A model generated the notes under the pieces. The model did no database searches and was not told the origin of the DNA. It worked only from the letters and a program-made list of their open reading frames with translations. Source: Paraburkholderia terricola (GTDB taxonomy: Bacteria > Pseudomonadota > Gammaproteobacteria > Burkholderiales > Burkholderiaceae). Taken from it: a DNA stretch of 47,475 nucleotides. A program made the translations under genes and the position numbers. This document shows positions 1-8,006 of the stretch, piece by piece. How positions within the stretch are numbered: the first letter of the stretch is position 1; each line of letters starts with the position of its first letter. The DNA lies in the NCBI RefSeq assembly GCF_900142195.1, contig NZ_FRAB01000046.1, positions 1 to 47,475 on the forward strand, given 5' to 3'.

Positions 1-171
1 TCGCAGCAAAAGCGCAAGTTGATCGAACAAGGCTTCGGGTGGGCCAAGACCGTGGGGCGCATGCGCCAGGTGGTGGTGCGCGGGTTGAAGAAAGTGGACC
101 AGATGTTCGTGTTGAACATGGCTGCCTACAACCTCGTGCGCATGCGCTCACTGACACAAGTCCGTCTGTAG
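1..171 (+). CDS. IS5-like transposase, C-terminal fragment (cut by window edge)
   Basis: The frame is open from the first base to a TAG at 169-171 and encodes 56 residues. It contains a segment of the form EQGFGWAKTVGRMRQ followed by GLKKVDQMFVLNMAAYNLVRMR. This is the conserved C-terminal end of IS5-superfamily DDE transposases: the final catalytic Glu region (IEQGFGW) and the AAYNLVRMR tail. The enzyme would cut and join the ends of its own element. The start lies outside the window, so I cannot say whether the gene is intact. The frame ends cleanly without a frameshift in the visible part. The exact IS5 subgroup is not resolvable from this fragment. Confidence 0.8.
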   Translation, partial: SQQKRKLIEQGFGWAKTVGRMRQVVVRGLKKVDQMFVLNMAAYNLVRMRSLTQVRL

Positions 172-329
172 CAGCGAAAAACGCGGCAATGAAGCCAGAA
201 ATTGGCCTCAAACTGCCGAACAAGCGTGGAATTCACGTTGAAATTGCACAATGCGATAAACCTTGTGGCGAGAGCCGCGTAAGTGCAGAAAGGCTGCTTC
301 TGTCGGACTGTATTTCAGCAGCCTGCTAA
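1..329 (+). mobile_element. right part of an IS5-like insertion sequence
   Basis: The transposase 3' end is followed by about 160 noncoding bases ending in a TTTCAGCAGCCTGCTA-type motif at 314-329, which resembles the right ends of IS5-group elements. After it the sequence shifts to a short AT-rich stretch and then the upstream region of the next gene. The left inverted repeat is outside the window, so the right boundary is an estimate and neither the terminal repeats nor a target duplication can be confirmed. Confidence 0.45.
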
Positions 330-396
330 AGCTCGCATTTGAAAATACTTTGGTTAATATGCGGGCACTCAACGAATAGCGAGCGCTAAACAAAAC

Positions 397-1167
397 ATGG
401 AACAGTTGACCTTCGGGGCCTGCGTCAAGAAAGGATGGATCAGTTCGTGGCAAGCCGTCACGCAGATGCCGTGGCTGTTCGTCGGCGTTTGGGCGGTGTT
501 CGCCTGTACTTCGCTGCTGATCGGCCAGCGGCCGTCGAACGCCGCGGGCGCTGTGGCCCCGGCCGCGCTACTCGGCCACGCGCTGCTTTCACTGGGCTTT
601 TTCGCGTTGCAGATGGTGGTGTCCAGCGTGCTGACGATCAAGGTGCATCGCTTCGTGCTGCTCGGCGAAGGCGCGAACCCGCTCATGCCGCTGAATGGCA
701 AGCCGCTCGGCCGTTATCTGGCGGTGTGGCTCGCCAGCATGCTGATCGTGCTTGCGGCGATGGGGCTCACCTACACCGCCACGCGCGGGTTCAAGCTGGC
801 GGGCCTCGTCTATCTGCCTGTGATCGCGATCTGTCTGTTCGTGTCTTTCCGGCTGATCCTGCTTTACCCGTCCATTGCGCTCGGCGGCCGCCTCACGCTG
901 CGCGCCGCATGGCGCGACAGCCGCGGGCATGTCTGGAACATGTTCGGTGTCGGCGTCGTCGCCTGTCTGCCGCTTATCGTCGTAGCCGTACTCGTGGGCA
1001 TCGCCTTGGGCGTGTCCATGCCGAACGACTATTCGAGCAAGTCCCTCAGCGTTGTCGAGGCGCTGCTGAATGTATCGTTGGTCGTGTTGGTGGCGGCTTC
1101 GCTCTCCTGGCTCTACCGGCGTTACGCTCGCGAGTTGCTGGCGCACGTCGACACCGCGCCGCAGTAA
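397..1167 (+). CDS. integral membrane protein of unknown function
   Basis: I recognise no named family. The 256-residue product has about six hydrophobic segments, at roughly residues 22-42, 55-80, 104-125, 132-155, 183-206 and 221-240. A basic, Arg-rich patch (TLRAAWRDSRG) sits between the fourth and fifth, and the C-terminus is charged. The pattern resembles the membrane domain found with some glycerophosphodiester phosphodiesterases and other BPSS1780-like Burkholderia membrane proteins, but no catalytic motif is visible. The ATG at 397 follows an AT-rich spacer; there is no strong ribosome-binding site. It stands alone between the insertion sequence and a convergent oxidase gene. Confidence 0.7.
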   Translation: MEQLTFGACVKKGWISSWQAVTQMPWLFVGVWAVFACTSLLIGQRPSNAAGAVAPAALLGHALLSLGFFALQMVVSSVLTIKVHRFVLLGEGANPLMPLNGKPLGRYLAVWLASMLIVLAAMGLTYTATRGFKLAGLVYLPVIAICLFVSFRLILLYPSIALGGRLTLRAAWRDSRGHVWNMFGVGVVACLPLIVVAVLVGIALGVSMPNDYSSKSLSVVEALLNVSLVVLVAASLSWLYRRYARELLAHVDTAPQ

Positions 1168-1170
1168 ATT

Positions 1171-1200
1171 GCATATTCGCGCATATTCGCGCGCATGCGC
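1171..1200. repeat. 10-bp tandem duplication followed by a 10-bp palindrome
   Basis: GCATATTCGC occurs twice back to back (1171-1190) and is followed by the perfect palindrome GCGCATGCGC (1191-1200). It sits between two convergent stop codons. It may act as a weak transcription end for both genes, although no T-run follows. Confidence 0.5.
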
Positions 1201-1217
1201 GTACCTTCGCGCCGCGC

Positions 1218-2666
1218 TCAAAACAGCTTGCCCGGATTCAGGATGCCGTGCGGGTCGAGCGCATGTTTAATCGCGGCCATCGCCGCCAGTTCCGTGGCTG
1301 AACGCGAAATCGGCAGAAACTCGCGCTTGAGCAAGCCAATGCCATGTTCCGCCGACACCGATCCGCGCAGCGGACGCAGCATCTCGTAGACGAACGCATA
1401 CACGGCGTGATGCTCGACGCCGGCAAGCGAATGGCCGTCGACGGTGACATGCAGATTCGAATCGCCGATATGCCCGAAGAAATACGCCACGTTGCCCGGC
1501 CATTGCCGATCGAGCGCCGCGCGGCAACGGTCGACGAACGCGCCGATCTCGCCGATCGGCAGGCTCACGTCGAAGTTGATCGCATCCAGCCGCACCGGAA
1601 ACTCCGCGGTGCACTCGCGAATCGCCCACAGCGCGCGCGCATCGGCCACCGACTGCGCGATCACCGCGTCGCGGATCGCGCCGGCGTCGAGCGCGTCGGT
1701 CAGCGCGGCGGCGAAACGTTCGCCGTCGTCGCCTGAATCGAAGCCCGCATGTTCGATCAGCGCATAAAGCGGATGCGGGTCGGCGAACGGCGAGCGCGTG
1801 CCCGTCAGCTTCACGCCGAAATCGTAGAAGTCCGGCCACATGATCTCGAATGCACCGATGTCGTTGCCGAAACGCGTCGACAGACGGCGCAGCAGGTTCA
1901 CGGCGCCGTCGTACCCGTCGAGCGCGACCAGCGCCGTGTGACGCGCCGCGCGCCGCGGATGGAGCCGCAACACCGCGCGCGTGATGATGCCGAGCGTGCC
2001 TTCCGATCCGATGAACCAATGTTTCAGGTCGTAGCCGGTATTGTTCTTGACCATCTTGCCGAGCGAGGTCAGCACGTCGCCATTGGCGAGCACCACTTCC
2101 AGCCCGAGCACCTGATCGCGCGCGGTGCCCGACTGGACCACGCGGTTGCCGCCCGCGTTGGTCGCCAGATTGCCGCCGATCTGGCACGAGCCGCGCGCGC
2201 CGAGATCGAGCGCCAGTTCGAAGCCGGCTTCGGCGGCCGCTTCCTGCGCGGCTTGCAAGGTCGTGCCGGCGCGCACCGTGAGCGTGGCCGACGCGGCATC
2301 GACTTCCTCGACGCCGCTCAAGCGTTCGAGCGATAACGCGATATCCGTGGCGCGTGCAATCGCGCCGCCCGCGAGACCGGTCATGCCGCCTTGCGGCACC
2401 ACCGGTTGATGCGCCGCATGGCAGATCGCCAGCGCGCGCGAGACTTCTTCCGTGCTGCGCGGCAGCAGCAACGCGGCGGGGCGCGTCGGATCGTGGCGCG
2501 TCCAGTCGGTGAGCGCGCGTTCGCCGATCTCTGCGCCGACGCGCACCGCATCGTCACCGAGCGCGGCGCGCAGTGCATCGAGTGTCGCGGCAAGCGGCGC
2601 CGCGCTGTGTGTCCCGCTGTGCGTCCCGCTGTTTGTCCCGCTGTTTTCCCTGCTGTTATCCGTCAT
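1218..2666 (-). CDS. FAD-linked oxidase/dehydrogenase (GlcD / D-2-hydroxyacid dehydrogenase type)
   Basis: The 482-residue product belongs to the vanillyl-alcohol-oxidase/GlcD flavoprotein group, which oxidises D-2-hydroxyacids such as D-lactate, glycolate or D-2-hydroxyglutarate. The FAD-binding half carries PQGGMTGLAGGA near residues 94-105, DLGARGSCQIGGNLATNAGG, and a KMVKNNTGYDLKHWFIGSEGTLGIIT block. The C-terminal half has the family signature HIGDSNLH and ends in AEHGIGLLKRE and LDPHGILNPGKLF. The start chosen is the ATG at 2666, which overlaps the upstream dioxygenase stop as ATGA and implies translational coupling. The first 25 residues are a hydrophilic Ser-Gly-Thr-His repeat with no counterpart in the usual family. 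The substrate is unknown. Confidence 0.85.
   Translation of the reverse strand: MTDNSRENSGTNSGTHSGTHSAAPLAATLDALRAALGDDAVRVGAEIGERALTDWTRHDPTRPAALLLPRSTEEVSRALAICHAAHQPVVPQGGMTGLAGGAIARATDIALSLERLSGVEEVDAASATLTVRAGTTLQAAQEAAAEAGFELALDLGARGSCQIGGNLATNAGGNRVVQSGTARDQVLGLEVVLANGDVLTSLGKMVKNNTGYDLKHWFIGSEGTLGIITRAVLRLHPRRAARHTALVALDGYDGAVNLLRRLSTRFGNDIGAFEIMWPDFYDFGVKLTGTRSPFADPHPLYALIEHAGFDSGDDGERFAAALTDALDAGAIRDAVIAQSVADARALWAIRECTAEFPVRLDAINFDVSLPIGEIGAFVDRCRAALDRQWPGNVAYFFGHIGDSNLHVTVDGHSLAGVEHHAVYAFVYEMLRPLRGSVSAEHGIGLLKREFLPISRSATELAAMAAIKHALDPHGILNPGKLF
2603..2662. repeat. 12-bp tandem repeat in the 5' end of the FAD oxidase gene
   Basis: About five degenerate 12-bp units of the type CGCTGTGTGTCC lie end to end, starting at 2603, 2615, 2627, 2639 and 2651. 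Read on the minus strand they encode repeated Ser-Gly-Thr-His/Asn tetrapeptides. The unit is a multiple of three, so copy-number change would keep the frame. Confidence 0.75.
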
Positions 2667-3652
2667 GCAGTGGTTCCTTGCGTTCCTTCGCGTGCCTGCT
2701 TCTTCCGATAACCCATCGAATCGTTGATGCGCCCGAGGATATAGTCGCCTGCCGCAACCGGCTGATACTTCAGGTCGGCCTCGCTCGTGCCGAGCTCGCG
2801 CGGATCGACCCGCGCGCCGTAGGTGGGATCGTAGAACGTCGCGATCGAATAGCGCTCGCGCCCCGACGCATTGATCACGCGATGCAGCGTGGAGCGGAAG
2901 CGGTCGTTGGTCCAGCGCGCGAGCAGATCGCCGACGTTCACGACGAAGCTGCCTTCGATCGGCGGCGCCTCCACCCATGTGTCGTTGGCGATTTCACGCA
3001 CCTGCAAGCCGCCCACCTGATCCTGCCAGAGCAACGTGATGCAGCCGTAGTCGGTATGCGGCGCGACGCCGAATTGATCCGCATCCGATTGGGGCGGCTG
3101 CGGCGGATAGTAGACCATCTGCGTGCGCTGCATCCGCTTCGTATAACGCGGCGCGAAGAACTGTTCGTCGACGCCGAGACTCACCGCCACCGCGCGCAGC
3201 AGATCAGCGCCGCACGCCCCGACCGCTTCATAGTAGCCATACAACGCGGGACGCAATTCCGGCATGAAGTCGGGCCAGTTGTTCGGGCCGCGCAGCGCCT
3301 GGCCGGCCAGCACGTCGGGATCGTCCTCCGGCAATTCGAGGCCGATGCTGAAGAACTCTTTATAGTCGGGACGCGTGGCCTGATACATGGTCGCGTCGCC
3401 GAGCGCATTGAAGCCGCGATGCCGATGATTGACCGCCGCGCGCCGCTTGGTCTCCACCGGAAACGCGAAGAACGTGCGCGCCGCCTGCGCGGCTGCGTCG
3501 ATCGTCGCTTGCGGCACGCCGTGATTGACGATGTAGAAGAAGCCGATGGTCGTGCACGCTTCACGGATTTCCCGCGCGGCGCGCTGCAAGGCCTGCGGAT
3601 CGCCCGCGCGAACGCCGGCGAAATCGATGATCGGAATGCGGGTCACAGGCAT
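2663..3652 (-). CDS. 2-oxoglutarate/Fe(II) dioxygenase, isopenicillin N synthase-like
   Basis: The 329-residue product has the two-part architecture of the IPNS/2OG-Fe(II) oxygenase family. The N-terminal DIOX_N part contains IPIIDF and GFFYIVNHGV at residues 6-46. The catalytic double-stranded beta helix contains HTD (His199, Asp201), a distal His257 in LHRVIN, and RYS (Arg267, Ser269), which binds the 2-oxoglutarate carboxylate. All metal and co-substrate ligands are present, so the enzyme should be active as a cytoplasmic oxygenase. It is first in a two-gene unit with the FAD oxidase (ATGA overlap) and divergent from an amino-acid importer. The pairing suggests oxidative breakdown of an imported amino-acid-like compound. 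The substrate cannot be read from the sequence. Confidence 0.88.
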   Translation of the reverse strand: MPVTRIPIIDFAGVRAGDPQALQRAAREIREACTTIGFFYIVNHGVPQATIDAAAQAARTFFAFPVETKRRAAVNHRHRGFNALGDATMYQATRPDYKEFFSIGLELPEDDPDVLAGQALRGPNNWPDFMPELRPALYGYYEAVGACGADLLRAVAVSLGVDEQFFAPRYTKRMQRTQMVYYPPQPPQSDADQFGVAPHTDYGCITLLWQDQVGGLQVREIANDTWVEAPPIEGSFVVNVGDLLARWTNDRFRSTLHRVINASGRERYSIATFYDPTYGARVDPRELGTSEADLKYQPVAAGDYILGRINDSMGYRKKQAREGTQGTTA

Positions 3653-3755
3653 CGCGTTACTCCATGAAAGGCCGGTCGATTCGACTGCTCAATGCGCGGC
3701 GCGAACGGGGTGCCGCAAGAGGTACCGCAAGTTCGCGCGCCTCGCGCATCCCAGT

Positions 3756-3784
3756 TGTATATACCGCCAAAAGCACACCCGCAA
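3756..3784 (-). promoter_or_regulatory. candidate promoter of the dioxygenase-oxidase operon, with GTATATAC operator
   Basis: On the minus strand TTGCGG (3779-3784) and TATACA (3756-3761) are separated by 17 bases. The -10 overlaps the palindrome GTATATAC (3757-3764). The 11-mer GTATATACCGC at 3757-3767 recurs inverted at 3853-3863. Confidence 0.45.
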
Positions 3785-3834
3785 GTTGCTTCGCAGCGCT
3801 TCACGTAAGGGCTTTTCTCTACTCGCGCGTTTAT

Positions 3835-3864
3835 TTGTTTCGTGCGAAAAACGCGGTATATACT
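3835..3864 (+). promoter_or_regulatory. candidate promoter of the first amino-acid importer, with GTATATAC operator
   Basis: TTGTTT (3835-3840) and TATACT (3859-3864) are spaced by 18 bases. The -10 overlaps a second GTATATAC palindrome (3856-3863). The two palindromes are 99 bases apart and in inverted context. This fits a regulator, plausibly one of the two HutC-type proteins encoded downstream, repressing both divergent transcripts. The link to a specific regulator is inference. Confidence 0.45.
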
Positions 3865-3938
3865 GCCTCGCATGACTCGCGCCGTGCCCGTTCGCGGACC
3901 GCTTTCGCGCGACACCGCTTTGCCACCCGGAGAATCTC

Positions 3939-4766
3939 ATGAGCATCCTTGCAGGCTGGAAGTGTCGTTTGGTCATGCTGGCGTTGTGCGCGGCAAGCGT
4001 CGCGGCCCACGCCGAAGACCAGCTCGCCAAAGTAAAGAAAGCCGGCGAACTGGTGGTCGGCACCGAGATGCAGTTCGCGCCGTTCGACTTCCTCGAAAAC
4101 GGCCAGCAAGCGGGCTTCAACAAGGATCTGTTCGCCGAGGTCGGCAAGGAACTGGGCGTGAAGGTGCGCTTCATCGACCTGCCGTGGCCGAGCGTGCTGC
4201 CGGGTCTCGAAGCGGGCAAGTTCGACATGGTGGGCGGACCCCTCACGGTCACGAAGGCGCGCATGGAGCGCTACACGTACACGCTGCCGATCGCGGACGC
4301 CACCGACGCGCTGCTCAAGCGCGCCAACGATGCTTCGGTCAAGCAATCGTCGGACATCGCGGGCAAGACGGTCGGCGCGGGCAAGGGCTCGGCGCAACTC
4401 GATCAGTTGAAGAGCTACGTCGCCACCTTGCCGAAGCCGCCTGAAATCCGCGAATACGTCGACAACAATCAGGCTTACGCCGATCTCGCCGCCGGCCGGA
4501 TCGCGGCGGTCGCGAACTCGATGACCAACATCGCGTATGTGGCGAAGCAACGTCCCGAAACGTTCGCCGTGGTGCAGCCGCCGTTCGGCGCGAAAGTGTA
4601 CTTTGCTTACTGCCTGCGTAAAGACGCGGACAGCAAGCCGCTCGCCGACGCCTTCAACGCCGCGCTCGTGAAGATGCACAACGACGGGCGCCTCGCGACC
4701 TTGCAGAAGAAATGGTTCGGCGTCGCGATGGACGCGCCAAGTACGATGCCCACGCCGAACTATTGA
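3939..4766 (+). CDS. amino-acid ABC transporter substrate-binding protein (family 3)
   Basis: This periplasmic binding protein (275 residues) has a Sec signal peptide ending near Ala25 (AHA-ED). A family-3 solute-binding fold follows: LVVGTEMQFAPFDFLENG at about 34-51, FNKDLFAEV, PWPSVLPGLEAGKFDMVGG at about 87-105, and a GKTVGAGKGSAQ segment opening the second lobe. The family binds polar amino acids and opines and delivers them to an inner-membrane permease. The common arginine-binding motif for the alpha-carboxylate (a TxxR pattern) appears as T-x-A-R in LTVTKARMERY. It is the first gene of a four-gene importer operon. The ATG at 3939 follows a GGAGAATCTC ribosome-binding site. The ligand is unknown; the adjacent lyase suggests an imidazole or betaine compound. 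Confidence 0.88.
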   Translation: MSILAGWKCRLVMLALCAASVAAHAEDQLAKVKKAGELVVGTEMQFAPFDFLENGQQAGFNKDLFAEVGKELGVKVRFIDLPWPSVLPGLEAGKFDMVGGPLTVTKARMERYTYTLPIADATDALLKRANDASVKQSSDIAGKTVGAGKGSAQLDQLKSYVATLPKPPEIREYVDNNQAYADLAAGRIAAVANSMTNIAYVAKQRPETFAVVQPPFGAKVYFAYCLRKDADSKPLADAFNAALVKMHNDGRLATLQKKWFGVAMDAPSTMPTPNY

Positions 4767-4853
4767 CGGCCCCCGAACCATCGTTTCGATGCAGGCGATG
4801 CGCGCTTTTCCACAGGCCGCATCGCCCTCCCCGTTCCAGCGAGTGCGACGTTC

Positions 4854-5504
4854 ATGCTCAGCACAACCGTCTTCGTCCAGGGCTTGCCGCTGCTGTTGCA
4901 TGCGGCGCTCGCCACCATCGGCATTTCGCTGACGGGTCTGCTGATCGGTTTCTTCGTCGCGGTCGGCGTGTGTGCCGCGCGGCTTTCCACGAACCGCGCG
5001 GCGCGCATGTTCGGCGGCGCTTATGTGTTCTTCTTTCGCGGCGTGCCGATGCTGGTGCAACTGCTGCTGGTGTACTACCTGCTGCCGTTCGCGGGCATCA
5101 ACGTGTCGCCGGTGGTGGCCGCGATCAGCGCCGTGTCGCTGTGTTCCGCGTCGTATATCGCCGAGATTCTGCGCGGCGGTTTTCTCAGCATTCCGCCGGG
5201 CCATCTGGAAGCGGCGCGCATGCTTGGGCTTTCGCCGTTCGACATGCTGCGGCGCATTCTGGTGCCGCAAGCGTTTCGCTTGACGCTGCCGTCGCTCGTC
5301 AACGAAATGGTGCTGCTGATCAAGGCTTCGTCGCTGATTTCGGTGGTGGGCGTGGCCGAATTGACGCGCACCGCGCAGAACATCGCCGCCAGTACCTATC
5401 GGCCGCTGGAAGCGTATCTGGCCGCCGGGCTGATTTACTTCGTGATCTGCGGTGCGCTCGCGCTCATCGCGCATGCCGCCGAATATCGCTTGCAGCGAGC
5501 CTGA
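4854..5504 (+). CDS. amino-acid ABC transporter permease (HisM/HisQ type)
   Basis: This 216-residue inner-membrane protein has about five hydrophobic helices. Its cytoplasmic loop carries the permease motif for contact with the ATPase (EAARMLG at residues 119-125, continuing to ILVPQ). FRGVPMLVQLLLVYY is the characteristic helix of polar amino-acid permeases. It follows the binding protein by 87 bases and precedes a second permease by 21 bases, so the two should form a heterodimeric channel. No strong ribosome-binding site precedes the ATG at 4854. Confidence 0.88.
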   Translation: MLSTTVFVQGLPLLLHAALATIGISLTGLLIGFFVAVGVCAARLSTNRAARMFGGAYVFFFRGVPMLVQLLLVYYLLPFAGINVSPVVAAISAVSLCSASYIAEILRGGFLSIPPGHLEAARMLGLSPFDMLRRILVPQAFRLTLPSLVNEMVLLIKASSLISVVGVAELTRTAQNIAASTYRPLEAYLAAGLIYFVICGALALIAHAAEYRLQRA

Positions 5505-5525
5505 GCCCGAGATCGAAAGCAAACC

Positions 5526-6188
5526 ATGCAAACGCTCGACCCCACCGTCATCACGCACAACCTCCAGCCGATCGCCGCCGGCCTCGCGACCACGCTCGGC
5601 ACGTGGGCCGCGGGCGTCGCGATCGGCATGCTGATCGGCTTCCTGATCGCCGTGCTGCAACTCTTTTGCGGACGCTGGGTGCGTGGCCTGCTGCGCCTCC
5701 ATATCGAACTGTTTCGCGGCACGCCCTTTCTCGTGCAACTGTTTCTGCTTTACTACGGCGGACCGTCCTTCGGCCTCACGCTCGAACCGATGACGGCCGG
5801 CGTGCTCGGCTTGGGCCTCTACGGCAGCGCGTATTTCGCCGAAGCGTTCCGCTCCGGCTTTCAATCGGTGCCGCCCGGTCATCTGGAAGCGGCCGCGTGT
5901 CTCGGCCTCACGCGCTGGCAAGCCGTCCTGCGCATTCAGGTGCCGCAAATGCTCGTGCTGATCGTGCCCGCACTGACCAATCTGATCATCGTGCTGAGCA
6001 AGGAAACGGCGGTATTGTCGATCGTTACCGTGCCCGAACTCACGTTCGTGCTGACCGCCATCGGCTCGGCCACGTTTGCCTTCGTCGAAACCCTGCTGGT
6101 GCTGTGCGTGTGCTATCTCGCGCTGGTCGAACTCACGTCGCGCGCGGGCATGTGGGCCGAAAGCCGCATCGCACGCTTCATGGCATGA
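5526..6188 (+). CDS. amino-acid ABC transporter permease (second subunit)
   Basis: The 220-residue partner permease has the same design: LFRGTPFLVQLFLLYYGG near 62-79 and an EAAACLG coupling loop at 121-127 followed by IQVPQ. It starts at ATG 5526 behind AGATCGAAAGCAAACC and ends 19 bases before the ATPase start. It pairs with the preceding permease to form the transmembrane pore for the substrate delivered by the binding protein at 3939-4766. Confidence 0.88.
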   Translation: MQTLDPTVITHNLQPIAAGLATTLGTWAAGVAIGMLIGFLIAVLQLFCGRWVRGLLRLHIELFRGTPFLVQLFLLYYGGPSFGLTLEPMTAGVLGLGLYGSAYFAEAFRSGFQSVPPGHLEAAACLGLTRWQAVLRIQVPQMLVLIVPALTNLIIVLSKETAVLSIVTVPELTFVLTAIGSATFAFVETLLVLCVCYLALVELTSRAGMWAESRIARFMA

Positions 6189-6207
6189 ACGCAATCGGGA
6201 CCACCTT

Positions 6208-7077
6208 ATGAACGCCATCGCCGACATGCCCTCCTCCGCCTCCACCGCTGCCGCCGATACGTCGCGCGGCGCGCCGCTGATCGAAGTGCGCGATCTGCGC
6301 AAACGCTTCGGCGAAGTCGAGGTGCTGCGCGGCGTCGACCTGCGGATCGCCCGCTCGGAAGTGGTCTGCATCATCGGCCCGTCGGGGTCGGGCAAGAGTA
6401 CGCTGCTGCGCTGCCTCGCCGCGCTCGAAACCTACGACCACGGCGAGGTGCGCATCGAAGGCGAACTGCTCGGCTACAGCGAGCGCAGCGGCAAGCGCGT
6501 GCGCGCCTCGCAGGGCGAGATCAATCGCGTGCGGCGCAACGTCGGCATGGTGTTTCAGCAGTTCAATCTGTGGCCGCACATGACGGCGCTCGGCAACGTG
6601 ACGGAAGCGCTCCTGCGCGTGCGTCATCTTTCACGCGACGAAGCGCGCCGCCGCGCGAATTCGATGCTCGAAACGGTCGGCCTCGCGCATAAAGGCGATG
6701 CGTACCCCGCGAAACTCTCGGGCGGTCAGCAGCAACGCGTGGCGATTGCGCGAGCGCTGGCGATGGAGCCGCACATCATGCTGTTCGACGAGCCGACCTC
6801 GGCGCTCGATCCCGAACTGGTGGGCGAAGTGTTGCAAGTGATGAAGCAGCTCGCGCGCGACGGCATGACGATGGCCGTCGTCACGCATGAAATGGGCTTT
6901 GCCGCGCAGGTCGCCGACAAGGTCATGTTCATCGATCAAGGCCGCATCGCCGTGCAAGGCAAACCGCGCGAAGTCTTTCACGACGCCGGGCAGCCGCGCT
7001 TGCGGCAGTTCCTGCAAAACTACTTCGACCGCAACGCCTTCTGGACACGCGGTCCCGATGACGTGGAGCCGCTATGA
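6208..7077 (+). CDS. amino-acid ABC transporter ATP-binding protein (GlnQ/HisP type)
   Basis: This 289-residue ATPase energises the importer. Walker A is GPSGSGKST at 57-65, the Q-loop lies in MVFQQFNLWPHMT, the signature is LSGGQ at 170-174, Walker B is MLFDEP at 191-196, and the switch His lies in VVTHEMGFA. An N-terminal extension of about 23 residues, rich in Ala, Ser and Thr, precedes the ABC fold. I chose the ATG at 6208 because upstream candidates in the frame overlap the permease gene heavily. The C-terminal REVFHDAGQPRLRQFLQNYF resembles HisP/GlnQ tails. A regulator gene begins 57 bases downstream. Confidence 0.9.
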   Translation: MNAIADMPSSASTAAADTSRGAPLIEVRDLRKRFGEVEVLRGVDLRIARSEVVCIIGPSGSGKSTLLRCLAALETYDHGEVRIEGELLGYSERSGKRVRASQGEINRVRRNVGMVFQQFNLWPHMTALGNVTEALLRVRHLSRDEARRRANSMLETVGLAHKGDAYPAKLSGGQQQRVAIARALAMEPHIMLFDEPTSALDPELVGEVLQVMKQLARDGMTMAVVTHEMGFAAQVADKVMFIDQGRIAVQGKPREVFHDAGQPRLRQFLQNYFDRNAFWTRGPDDVEPL

Positions 7078-7134
7078 GCGCGCGCGAATTGGCACCCGCG
7101 CAAGCGTCACGCGGACGGTAGCGCGAGAACGCCG

Positions 7135-7974
7135 ATGTCCTCCACCGTTCGCAGCCGAGCCCACGACAAGCCGCCGCCCGCCGCGTCGCCGAAAGCCACG
7201 GGCGCGACGGGAACCACGCGCGCCGCCCGATCCACGCGCCCCGCCGACGACGCGCCGGCCGCACGCTACGAACAGGTGAAACACCATATCCGCGCGATCA
7301 TCGAATCGGGCGCGCGGCAAGCGGGCGACCGCCTGCCTTCCGAACTGGATCTGGTCGCGACGCTCGGCGTGTCGCGCATGACCGTGAATCGCGCGCTGCG
7401 CGAGCTGGCGGACGAAGGGCTCGTCACGCGCGTATCCGGCGTCGGCACCTTCGTCGCGCAAAGCAAGCCGCAATCGACGCTGCTGATGATCGCGCATATC
7501 GGCGACGAGATCCGCTCGCGCGGCCACGAGTACAGCTACGACACACGGCTGTCGCAACGCGAAACGGCCTCGGTGATGGTGTCGAATGCGCTGGGCCTCG
7601 CGCCGGGCGCCTCGGTGTTCCATGTGATTTGCGTGCACCGCGAGAACGGCTTGCCGGTGCAGTTGGAGGATCGCTATGTGAATCCCGCGACCGCGCCGGA
7701 TTTTTTGCAGCAGGATTTTTCGACGATCAGGCCGTCGGAGTATCTGTTCGAGACCGTGCCGGCGCACGACGTCGAGCATGTGGTCGACGCGGGTCTGCCG
7801 ACGCGCGCCGAAGCGGATCTGCTCGAAATCCGTGCTGAGGAACCGTGCCTCACGCTGATGCGCCGCACTTGGACGAGCGGCGTGGCGGTGACGTTCGCGC
7901 GTTTCGTGCATCCGGGCTCGCGCTATCGGCTGGGCTGCCGGTTTTCGCCGGATATGTCGCAGCGTCAAGGTTGA
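7135..7974 (+). CDS. GntR-family regulator, HutC subfamily (first copy)
   Basis: The 279-residue protein has an Ala/Pro/Thr-rich N-terminus of about 40 residues and a winged helix at roughly 43-110: GDRLPSELDLVATLGVSRM with TVNRALRELADEGLV and the wing RVSGVGTFVA. A UTRA effector domain covers about 125-275 (GHEYSYDT, LEDRYVNP, PDFLQQDF, RRTWTSG). HutC regulators are usually repressors released by an imidazole catabolite such as urocanate, or by related small molecules. It follows the importer operon in the same direction and ends 32 bases before a convergent second HutC-type gene. I infer it controls this importer and possibly the GTATATAC sites upstream; that is untested. Confidence 0.88.
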   Translation: MSSTVRSRAHDKPPPAASPKATGATGTTRAARSTRPADDAPAARYEQVKHHIRAIIESGARQAGDRLPSELDLVATLGVSRMTVNRALRELADEGLVTRVSGVGTFVAQSKPQSTLLMIAHIGDEIRSRGHEYSYDTRLSQRETASVMVSNALGLAPGASVFHVICVHRENGLPVQLEDRYVNPATAPDFLQQDFSTIRPSEYLFETVPAHDVEHVVDAGLPTRAEADLLEIRAEEPCLTLMRRTWTSGVAVTFARFVHPGSRYRLGCRFSPDMSQRQG

Positions 7975-7987
7975 CGGCACGACATAT
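7952..7987. terminator. nested inverted repeat between the two convergent HutC-type genes
   Basis: An outer perfect 8-base stem, ATATGTCG (7952-7959) with CGACATAT (7980-7987), encloses an inner perfect palindrome CGTCAA-GG-TTGACG (7963-7976). The structure covers the stop codon of the first regulator (7972-7974) and extends into the 32-base gap. It could stop transcription from both sides, or be a protein site. No T-run follows, so intrinsic termination is not certain. Confidence 0.5.
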
Positions 7988-8006
7988 CAATCCGCGCCAA
8001 CCCGCT

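Noticed and set aside
3831..6395. Open frame of about 850 codons on the minus strand opposite importer A
   Set aside because: It is antisense to clear transporter genes, has a biased His/Arg/Gln-rich product and no family match. Such frames are common opposite GC-rich coding DNA.
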